In this document: in pieces, positions 34,097 through 41,471 of the stretch
Layout: every line of letters begins with the position of its first letter
Numbering within the stretch: position 1 is the stretch's first letter
NCBI GenBank assembly: GCA_015056495.1
Contig: SVGC01000001.1
Coordinates: 28,720 to 92,719 of the forward strand
Reading direction: 5' to 3'
DNA length: 64,000 nucleotides
From: Butyrivibrio sp.
Lineage (GTDB): Bacteria > Bacillota > Clostridia > Lachnospirales > Lachnospiraceae
Position numbers and translations under genes: made by a program
Notes under the pieces: generated by a model
Databases searched by the model: none
What the model was told of the DNA's origin: nothing
Seen by the model: the letters and a program-made list of their open reading frames with translations, nothing else

Positions 34097-34624
34097 ATGA
34101 GAAAAATTTTAAATGTAATATGTCTGACAGTAGTTTGCTTTTCATCCTTATTTGTAATTAACTTATTGCTCTATTCTTACAGCCCTGCATATAAAGATGC
34201 AATTGATAAAAAGGTTGCAAAGACCGACAATACAGTGATTGAGGAAGAGGAGCCGAACAGGATAATCATAGAGATCCTGCCAAATGATACTTCTAAAGCA
34301 GATGTACAAAAACAGGAAGTCAAGAAAGAAAAAGAGGTCAAGACTCCTGAGCAGGAGAGATATGAAAAAGAGGCTCTTGTAAATCAGGCAGTGGAAAGCG
34401 TTCTTGGTGCCAAAAGGCAGGAGGAAGCCCTTGCAGCACAAAAGTCTGAACAGACTGAAGAAGAAGATAATGTCGTTGAAGTCGGAACCCTTGAAAAAAG
34501 TGAGACTACAGATACTTCCGAAGACAGGTTCATAGTTGACCGCTTTTACTATGAGGACTGTGGCAATGGCACAGGTTATTGGGTGATCCAATATTCTGAT
34601 GGAACATTCGAGGTTGAAAATTGA
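34097..34624 (+). CDS. Membrane-anchored acidic protein of unknown function
   Basis: A 175-residue protein I do not recognise. It has one N-terminal transmembrane or signal segment (VICLTVVCFSSLFVINLLLYSY), a charged, probably coiled or extended region rich in Glu, Lys and Gln (residues 40-145) and a small C-terminal domain (DRFYYEDCGNGTGYWVIQYSDGTFEVEN). It starts 10 bp after the transglutaminase-like gene, so it is translated from the same mRNA. It may tether or assist the two transglutaminase-like products; that is inferred from position only. Confidence 0.65.
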   Translation: MRKILNVICLTVVCFSSLFVINLLLYSYSPAYKDAIDKKVAKTDNTVIEEEEPNRIIIEILPNDTSKADVQKQEVKKEKEVKTPEQERYEKEALVNQAVESVLGAKRQEEALAAQKSEQTEEEDNVVEVGTLEKSETTDTSEDRFIVDRFYYEDCGNGTGYWVIQYSDGTFEVEN

Positions 34625-34631
34625 TTTTTTT

Positions 34632-34671
34632 CCGTACATAATTGAAATAACAGTTATGTACGGATTTTTTT
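34632..34671 (+). terminator. Intrinsic terminator after the transglutaminase operon
   Basis: Perfect 10-bp arms CCGTACATAA/TTATGTACGG with a 12-nt loop and a run of seven T. Confidence 0.92.
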
Positions 34672-34753
34672 GACCAATTACAATTAAAAGTTGTATAATG
34701 CATAGGCGCTATATGAATATATGGCTTAGAAATAATAAAGGCGGTTAATTAAA

Positions 34754-35398
34754 TTGAAAAATATAAAAGAGGTATTGTATAGATCATTTCCATTTATCTG
34801 GGAGTTATTATTTATCATTCTCAGCTACTGTGCTAAAAAGCAGTTACTCTTTATAAATTTTGCATTCTTTTTTGGATTGATCATTTATTTCCACAAAGAA
34901 TTTTCCATGAAAGATTTTGCTGATAGCCTTAGAAATATCAAAGGCTTCTGGCTTCCACTATTTCTTACATTGGTAGCAGTATGTCTTATGTACGAGCTTA
35001 AAGGTTTCATGGTAAATGACCTGTTCTGGAACATGTCACAGGGCAATCTTGGAATCAGCTATAAATCCAGTTCCAATTTCCAGATGTTCATTTACTATCT
35101 GACTGTAATGATAGTTGTACCTGTTGCTGAAGCACTTTTTTACAGGAAATATCTTATTATTTTTACAAAAAAATATCTTATGATCCTGACAGGTATCGCC
35201 TCAATGGTATTACTGGCTCTGGTACATGCCCATGCACTGCCTGCAGCTCTTGAATACGTGGTAATGGCACTTCCTATCCTGGTGGTTTATATGTTTACCA
35301 AGAATATGTATGTATCACTGGTGGTGCATCTTGGATTTTGCATTTACACTAACGGTCAGGATCTTATCTATGATCTTGCAAGGCTCTGGACCAGATAA
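34754..35398 (+). CDS. CPBP-family intramembrane protein
   Basis: A 214-residue, highly hydrophobic protein with about seven membrane helices, in the CPBP (CAAX protease and bacteriocin-processing/Abi) group. Expected motifs are present but weak: motif 1 reads VAEALFYRKYL (one Glu instead of the EExxxR pair), motif 2 is LLALVHAHAL with candidate metal His, and motif 3 is HLGFCIYTNG. Loss of the first Glu questions protease activity. The initiation codon appears to be TTG, after AAGGCGG. The hybrid kinase gene follows 44 bp later. Confidence 0.65.
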   Translation: MKNIKEVLYRSFPFIWELLFIILSYCAKKQLLFINFAFFFGLIIYFHKEFSMKDFADSLRNIKGFWLPLFLTLVAVCLMYELKGFMVNDLFWNMSQGNLGISYKSSSNFQMFIYYLTVMIVVPVAEALFYRKYLIIFTKKYLMILTGIASMVLLALVHAHALPAALEYVVMALPILVVYMFTKNMYVSLVVHLGFCIYTNGQDLIYDLARLWTR

Positions 35399-35442
35399 GA
35401 TAAGTGAATAGGCAATTGGGGAAAAGTGGGGGTATACATTTT

Positions 35443-38253
35443 ATGCCTAAAAATGTATGTAGTATTTTTAAAAATGTAACTATTCAGGAACGTAAGATAA
35501 TGGGCGTATACATGGCTATGGTTGCGTTCATTATCATATTTGTTATATACAGTTATGCAACAGAATATCCAAGGCTGGGGTTTGCCTCGGATGAATATGC
35601 TGAATGGACCGATGGGTGGCAGGTACTACTGGATGATGGTACTTATGTGGATATCACCCTTCCCTATAAAGAGGATGTGACTCTGGGAGAGATCAAGACT
35701 TTCAGGGCGATCATTCCGGAAGATTCTTATGCAGATCGCTATATTTTCATCAAATCAGCACATCAGAATATAAAAATCTATATTGATGGAGAAGAGTTTT
35801 ATAGCTACGTCTTTTCAACCAAACAGAGGGTAAATGAGAAATTTGCACCGTCCTTGTGGCTTAGGATCAGCCTTCCTGAAGAATATTCAGGGCGGGAGAT
35901 GACAGTGGAGGTTGAGACCCTTCAAAATGATGGTTCGCCTGTTATGAATACCATTTTTATCGGTGAAAGTGTTGCTGTTTTTTACAGGATCATAAGGCTT
36001 AATGCGCTTCCGGTGCTACTTGCCAGCATTGTATTGTTTTTTGGCCTGCTCCTGATCGTATACTGGATAGCCAATCTATACAGTGACACTCACTTGCACG
36101 GCGTTATTCATATTGCTTTCAGTGCTATATTTGGAGGACTGTGGCTTATTTCCCAGTCTTCTGCAAGGCAGCTCATATTTCAGAATATCCTTCTTGTGAG
36201 AAATATGGAATTTATGAGCGTAATGATGATCCCGGTTCCGACTATCCTTTCTCTGGATATAACTGAGGAAAAAAAGGATCATGCAGCAGCAATGGAGGCA
36301 TGTACCCTCATATTTGTTGTTGATATCCTGTGCTTTTTGCTGGTGTTTGTAGGTGGGGTAAACTTCCTGGATATACTCTGGATCATCTATTGCACCATTG
36401 GAATTGCAGGCACCTGGGCTGTTGTTTCTTTTTACAGGATATATAAGAATTACAGAAGTCTTTTCAAGACTAAGTTCAGGACTCTGGTGGCCTATGCAAT
36501 ACTTCTTATATCAGGACTGCTGGAGATGAGCATGCTCAGTACCAACTATCAGGGATATTTCCTGCCATTTGGTATGATGATATTTTTCTGGGGAATGCTC
36601 AGAGAGCAGGTGGCGGCTCAGAACAGAGCCTTCGATGCCCGAATGAGGGCAGAAGCTCAGAACTCTGCCAAGAGTGAGTTCCTGGCCAGTATGTCTCATG
36701 AGATACGAAGCCCTCTCAATGCCATCTTGGGTATGGATGAGATGATACTTCGTGAGAGTAAGGAAAAAAATATCCTTGCCTATGCAACTGATATCAATAC
36801 AGCCGGTCAGAGCCTTTTGAAGATAATCAATCAGATCCTTGATTTCTCCAAGATAGAGGCAGGCAGAGTAAAGCTGACTAATGAAGAATATGACCTGGGA
36901 GATCTGCTGCAGCAAGTGATCAGTCTCATACGTGTTCAGGCAGAAAATAAGGGACTAAAGCTTATAGTTGATATTGATAAAACAGTTCCAAAGGCCCTTA
37001 TAGGAGATTCGGGAAGGCTCAAACAGATGCTCATTAACCTTCTGAACAATGCTGTTAAGTACACGGAACATGGAAGTGTTACTCTGATGGTATATTTCAA
37101 GGATAATGCAGATGCATCCAAGAAGAATATATGCTTTGAAGTTGCGGATACCGGTAAAGGTATAAGTGCAGAAAATATAGATAAGATCTACGAAAGATTC
37201 CAGAGAATAACAGGAAATGACTCTGGAAGAGTAGAAGGAACCGGACTGGGACTTGCTATTACCAAACAGATGGTGGAGCTTATGGAAGGTAGTATCACTG
37301 TAGAAAGTACAGTAGGCAAGGGCACTGTCTTTAGGATGATCATACCTCAGCAGGTGGCAGATTTTGAAGCTATTGGAAACTTTGAGAAAGACAACGTTGA
37401 GACTCCAAAGGTTGAGAAGTATCATGAAAGTTTTACAGCGGAAAGTGCCAAGATACTGGTGGTTGATGATAATGAGATCAATCTGCGACTTGTGGAATCC
37501 TTCCTTAAAAAGACCAAGGTACAACTTGATACTGCCAAAAGCGGTGTGGAGTGTATAGAGAAGGTCAAGAGCAATAGCTATGACCTGATACTTTTGGATG
37601 ATCTGATGCCTGAGATGGATGGTCGCGAGACTCTTGATCATCTGAAAAATGATTCTGATATAAATGTTAAAAATGTGCCTATCATCTGCTTTACAGCCAA
37701 TGCCATAGCAGGCAGCAGGGATGATTACATGGAATATGGTTTTGATGATTATATTGCCAAGCCTGTTACGGGAGATATCCTTGAGAAAACTGTTTCCAGA
37801 TGGCTTCCTTCAGATAAGGTTGAAAAGTACAGCGCTGTTGCTGCAAAAGGCGAGGGTGGTGACGTGAAGGTCGAAACTGAATCAAGACTTGTGGACTACT
37901 CTATTGGTCTTGACTACTGTATGAATGATAAATCCACTTATATCGAAGTATTGAAGCTCTTTGTGGAGAGTGCAAAAGACAGAAAAGACAAGCTTATAGA
38001 AGATTACAAAAATAAAGATATGAAGGGCTACGTAGTAAGGACCCATGGTCTGAAATCTACTGCGCTGACTATTGGAGCCATATCTCTTTCTGAGCTTTGT
38101 AAGGACCTTGAATATGCAGGCAAACACTGTCAGAATCAGGAAAATGTAGAAGAAAACCTTGAATTTATAAGAAATAATAATGAGAATATGCTTGATCTAT
38201 TTGACCAGACTGTTGCTGAATGTCATGAATATCTAAGAAAATGTAATATTTAA
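35443..38253 (+). CDS. Hybrid sensor histidine kinase (HisKA-HATPase-REC-Hpt)
   Basis: A 936-residue membrane sensor. One helix near residue 25 leads to an extracellular beta-rich domain (about 45-185, 7TMR-DISM-like), followed by about seven helices (190-385). Then come HisKA with His419 (ASMSHEIRSPLNAILG), a HATPase with N, G1 and G2 boxes (NLLNNAVKY, VADTGKGIS, GTGLGLAI), a receiver domain with Asp719 (LILLDDLMPEMDG) and an Hpt domain with His868 (VVRTHGLKS). It carries all steps of a phosphorelay in one chain. A GTG start 39 bp upstream is possible; the ATG follows a GGGGG run. REC-GGDEF and LytTR genes downstream are candidate partners. Confidence 0.92.
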   Translation: MPKNVCSIFKNVTIQERKIMGVYMAMVAFIIIFVIYSYATEYPRLGFASDEYAEWTDGWQVLLDDGTYVDITLPYKEDVTLGEIKTFRAIIPEDSYADRYIFIKSAHQNIKIYIDGEEFYSYVFSTKQRVNEKFAPSLWLRISLPEEYSGREMTVEVETLQNDGSPVMNTIFIGESVAVFYRIIRLNALPVLLASIVLFFGLLLIVYWIANLYSDTHLHGVIHIAFSAIFGGLWLISQSSARQLIFQNILLVRNMEFMSVMMIPVPTILSLDITEEKKDHAAAMEACTLIFVVDILCFLLVFVGGVNFLDILWIIYCTIGIAGTWAVVSFYRIYKNYRSLFKTKFRTLVAYAILLISGLLEMSMLSTNYQGYFLPFGMMIFFWGMLREQVAAQNRAFDARMRAEAQNSAKSEFLASMSHEIRSPLNAILGMDEMILRESKEKNILAYATDINTAGQSLLKIINQILDFSKIEAGRVKLTNEEYDLGDLLQQVISLIRVQAENKGLKLIVDIDKTVPKALIGDSGRLKQMLINLLNNAVKYTEHGSVTLMVYFKDNADASKKNICFEVADTGKGISAENIDKIYERFQRITGNDSGRVEGTGLGLAITKQMVELMEGSITVESTVGKGTVFRMIIPQQVADFEAIGNFEKDNVETPKVEKYHESFTAESAKILVVDDNEINLRLVESFLKKTKVQLDTAKSGVECIEKVKSNSYDLILLDDLMPEMDGRETLDHLKNDSDINVKNVPIICFTANAIAGSRDDYMEYGFDDYIAKPVTGDILEKTVSRWLPSDKVEKYSAVAAKGEGGDVKVETESRLVDYSIGLDYCMNDKSTYIEVLKLFVESAKDRKDKLIEDYKNKDMKGYVVRTHGLKSTALTIGAISLSELCKDLEYAGKHCQNQENVEENLEFIRNNNENMLDLFDQTVAECHEYLRKCNI

Positions 38254-38368
38254 CCACGAAATTCCGACATCTTTTTAATGACATTATAAAGCGATTTGGT
38301 GCAATCAATGTTGCGTGCTACATATGTTAGTAATAACATTATAATAGATTAAGGAACGCCCATTCTTG

Positions 38369-38416
38369 AGCCTTGATCTGAAAAGGTGTAATTTTTTTCA
38401 GATCAGGGCTTTTTTT
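38369..38416 (+). terminator. Intrinsic terminator after the hybrid kinase
   Basis: Arms AGCCTTGATCTGAAAA/TTTTCAGATCAGGGCT with one G-T pair, loop of about ten bases and seven T. The next ribosome-binding site starts about 25 bp downstream. Confidence 0.88.
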
Positions 38417-38453
38417 ATCGCAGTAAGGGTGTGTGTTTCTTAAGGAGGGGTGC

Positions 38454-39800
38454 ATGAGCAAGCAAATAATGATTGTTGATGATGATGACATTGTCCGCAG
38501 AATATCAAACAATGCCTTATCAACTAAATATGAAACGATCACTGCGAGCTCCGGACGTGAAGCAGTACGGCTATACGATGAGCTAAAACCGGATCTAGTT
38601 CTGATGGATATCAATATGCCTGATATGTCAGGATACGAAGTATTTGATGAACTACTTGCCGCCAATTCATCAGTACGTCCGACAGTAATGTTCATGACAT
38701 CCGAGGATGACGTTCAAAATGAAATAAGGTGTTTCGACATGGGGGCTGTAGATTACATACATAAACCATTTCATCCGGACGTTCTTCTTCGAAGAGTGGA
38801 TGTTATTTTAAGTAATTTAGAGAGGTATGAGGTATTAGAAAAAGGGGCAGAATGTGATAATTTAACCGGGGTTTATAATAGAGGAACCACCGAAAAGAAA
38901 ATCCGTAAACACTTGAATGAAAAAGAGTTTGGTACGTTCCTTATGATCGATATAGATAACTTTAAATCTATTAACGATAGCATGGGACATACTACAGGGG
39001 ATCAGATACTTAAACTCATTGCGGGAGTTTTGAAAAGTGTATCAAGGTCTACGGATGTTGTTGGGAGAGTCGGAGGCGACGAATTTGTAATATATTACAA
39101 TAGCCTTATTGATCGAGAAAAGGTTGCCGCAAAGTGTGAGATAATCCAGGAAAGGATACTCACATCTTTGAAGTCTGTTTTACCTTCAGTTATGCAATGT
39201 AATCTGGGTGTTTCAATTGGAGTCTGTATCACGCCTGAGGGTGGTGAAGACTATGATACAGTTTTTCAAAATGCTGACAGAGCAATGTATAATGCCAAGA
39301 ATGACAGTACTAGAAAATTTACTTTCTATGAGGGAGAGAGTGATGGAAATAATGGCATAGGTCATGGAATATCTTATATTGATATCCCGATGACCATGAA
39401 GATCATAGGCGAAAGAGGTCATGACGCTGGGGCTTATAGCGTTACATATAATGACTTTTGTAATATATTCAGATTTATTCAGAGGCATGCTGAGCGAAAT
39501 GATGACAAGGTTCAACTTGTTATGTTTACGCTCAAGCCTAAAAAAGACAAGATTAGCAGTTTTGGGAAAAAGTATAATAGCGGTGCTGTAATAACAGAAT
39601 TTAGCAAGGCTGCAGAGAAAGCACTTCGAAGAAGTGATGTGGCAGCGAGAATTGGGGATTCGCAGGTGATGATGCTACTTACAGGAACCGATTCCCAGAA
39701 TGGAATGATAGCTATTAACAGGATAATATCAAAATGGAATCTGGAATATCATTCCGGAGATTTTGATGCATCCTATGAAATGCAGGATGTCTGCGGTTGA
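38454..39800 (+). CDS. Response regulator with diguanylate cyclase domain (REC-GGDEF plus degenerate GGDEF-like)
   Basis: A 448-residue PleD-like protein. The receiver domain (1-120) has phospho-acceptor Asp52 (LVLMDINMPDM). The GGDEF domain has an intact active site at 207-211 (RVGGDEF) and an inhibitory RxxD site just before it (RSTD), so it should make cyclic di-GMP and be product-inhibited. The last 150 residues resemble a second GGDEF in which the motif is RIGDSQVMML, so it is not catalytic. RBS AAGGAGGGG. Located after the hybrid kinase, its likely phospho-donor. Confidence 0.92.
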   Translation: MSKQIMIVDDDDIVRRISNNALSTKYETITASSGREAVRLYDELKPDLVLMDINMPDMSGYEVFDELLAANSSVRPTVMFMTSEDDVQNEIRCFDMGAVDYIHKPFHPDVLLRRVDVILSNLERYEVLEKGAECDNLTGVYNRGTTEKKIRKHLNEKEFGTFLMIDIDNFKSINDSMGHTTGDQILKLIAGVLKSVSRSTDVVGRVGGDEFVIYYNSLIDREKVAAKCEIIQERILTSLKSVLPSVMQCNLGVSIGVCITPEGGEDYDTVFQNADRAMYNAKNDSTRKFTFYEGESDGNNGIGHGISYIDIPMTMKIIGERGHDAGAYSVTYNDFCNIFRFIQRHAERNDDKVQLVMFTLKPKKDKISSFGKKYNSGAVITEFSKAAEKALRRSDVAARIGDSQVMMLLTGTDSQNGMIAINRIISKWNLEYHSGDFDASYEMQDVCG

Positions 39801-39811
39801 TCAGAGAGGGA

Positions 39812-39857
39812 AAAAATAGTCTTTCACAAAGTAATATTGTGAAGGACTATTTTTTTT
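39812..39857 (+). terminator. Intrinsic terminator after the REC-GGDEF gene
   Basis: AAAATAGTCTTTCACAA pairs with TTGTGAAGGACTATTTT around AGTAATA, followed by T residues. Confidence 0.9.
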
Positions 39858-39919
39858 TGACAAAATTTAGGGTAATATTTATATATAAGCAAAGTTTCAT
39901 ATACGACGGGGCGTAGAGT

Positions 39920-40630
39920 ATGAGTAGTGTACAGTTGGCTATATGTGAGGATGAACAGATCCAGAGAGTCCTAATAAAAAAACGAGTAGAAGATTACATG
40001 GAAAAACACCACATGGATGTGAATATCAGGGAATACGACAGTGGTGAGCAGTTTTTACAGGATGAAAAAAGAAAAGAAGTAGACATCGTTTTGCTTGATA
40101 TATATCTTGAAGGTATGTCAGGAATTGAGCTTGCCAAAAAGATGAGAGCAGAAGGTGAAAAGCTTCAGATCATCTTTATCACATCCAGTAATGAATTTGC
40201 TTCAGAGGCTTTTGAAGTGGAATCTTTATATTATTTGAAAAAGCCTTTGGAAGATGAGAAATTTGTAAAGGCTATGGATCTTGCTATGCGCAAGTTTAAC
40301 AAACTCAGATGCATCGAGATATTTGAAAATCGCGAAAGCAAGAAGATATATCTGTCAGACATATACTATGTGGAAACAATGTATAGAAAACTGGTTATCC
40401 ACACAGCACTTGATGAATACGTAACATACATGACTCTGAGCAAAATGATGGATACTATTCCAAAAGAGGATTTTGCCCAGATTTCAAGATTTTCACTGGT
40501 AATGCTTGGTAAAGTCCTTTCCTTTGATGGTCAGGAAGTCCTTTTAAATAATGGCATCAGATTGGAAGTAAGCGACAAATTTAAAGCAGATCTGGAAGAT
40601 AAGTACAACGCCTTCAAGATCAGGGAGTAG
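39920..40630 (+). CDS. LytTR-family response regulator
   Basis: A 236-residue AgrA/LytR-type regulator. The receiver domain (1-120) contains QLAICEDEQIQR, the phospho-acceptor Asp in DIVLLDIYLEGMSG and the conserved Lys in YYLKKPLED. The LytTR DNA-binding domain (140-236) contains KIYLSDIYYVETMYRKLVIHT and ISRFSLVMLGKV. It has no adjacent cognate HPK10 kinase or peptide gene, so it is either an orphan or served by a kinase elsewhere. RBS is weak (GGGGCG). Confidence 0.9.
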   Translation: MSSVQLAICEDEQIQRVLIKKRVEDYMEKHHMDVNIREYDSGEQFLQDEKRKEVDIVLLDIYLEGMSGIELAKKMRAEGEKLQIIFITSSNEFASEAFEVESLYYLKKPLEDEKFVKAMDLAMRKFNKLRCIEIFENRESKKIYLSDIYYVETMYRKLVIHTALDEYVTYMTLSKMMDTIPKEDFAQISRFSLVMLGKVLSFDGQEVLLNNGIRLEVSDKFKADLEDKYNAFKIRE

Positions 40631-40645
40631 ATCATTAAATAATGA

Positions 40646-40684
40646 AAAGCCAGACAATAAAAGATTTGATCATTGTCTGGCTTT
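40646..40684. terminator. Bidirectional terminator between convergent genes
   Basis: Perfect 13-bp arms AAAGCCAGACAAT/ATTGTCTGGCTTT. It overlaps the stop codon of the minus-strand gene that follows. Confidence 0.85.
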
Positions 40685-41306
40685 AGCTTTGTTCGCTGAC
40701 GGCCATTGCATCTACGATGAGGCCGCGAATGTGTTCGTATTTGTTACTTTTTAGGAAGTCATGGGTGCCTTTCTGCTGCAATATTTCAGGCTGCCAGTTC
40801 ATTCCTTTGATGAGGCAATCAAGTAGTCGATCTCTTTTGTAAATATTATAAATGCGCTTTAGCTTTTTCTCATTGCCCTGGGCGCTGGCATAGAGCTCGT
40901 AACAACGGATGCCCTTAAAAAAGTGAAATAGAGCTTCTTCTACATCACTTGAATCATAACTGTCTTCGCATGCAATGATAGGAAAGACATTGCGGTAATT
41001 GTGGAGCTCATGCTCGCAATCACTGAAAAAGTCATAGAACCACTTGTCGTCTACTTCCCTCAGGCTTATTTCTAAAAGCTTTTCCGGAAGCTTACTGTCA
41101 GGTATATACTTTCCGTTTTTGAATATTCTTATAGGTCTGTCGTCATCGTCTTTTTCATCAACAAAATAGTATACTTCCTTCACCATCTTGCCTTCCTCAT
41201 TAGGAAAAGCCTGGATGTGAGGTTCCTGCAGATAGTCTTTTGATTCTATCATCGCAAATTCAATTGAAGTGTTAAGGACTCTTTGTCCATAATTTGATAT
41301 CAGCAT
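40683..41306 (-). CDS. Conserved-looking protein of unknown function
   Basis: A 207-residue soluble, acidic protein that I do not recognise. The first half is beta-rich (VYYFVDEKDDDDRPIRIFKNGKYIP), the second half alpha-helical (EALFHFFKGIRCYELYASAQGNEKKLKRIYNIYKRDRLLD). No signal peptide, membrane segment or catalytic motif is visible. The first ATG lacks a good ribosome-binding site, so an internal start cannot be excluded. It is the only minus-strand gene in the signalling region and overlaps the shared terminator. Confidence 0.65.
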   Translation of the reverse strand: MLISNYGQRVLNTSIEFAMIESKDYLQEPHIQAFPNEEGKMVKEVYYFVDEKDDDDRPIRIFKNGKYIPDSKLPEKLLEISLREVDDKWFYDFFSDCEHELHNYRNVFPIIACEDSYDSSDVEEALFHFFKGIRCYELYASAQGNEKKLKRIYNIYKRDRLLDCLIKGMNWQPEILQQKGTHDFLKSNKYEHIRGLIVDAMAVSEQS

Positions 41307-41471
41307 ACATCAATTATAATATTCCCTTATTTTCCAACCAATCTAAATAGAATTAACTTTATATAAAAAATTTATAACTAATAAAATATCGATATACTTA
41401 GTGGGAAAAACAGTGAATTGTGATAAAATAGTTATATGGGATTTTTGCTTTTTTGATGGAAAGGAAGGATC

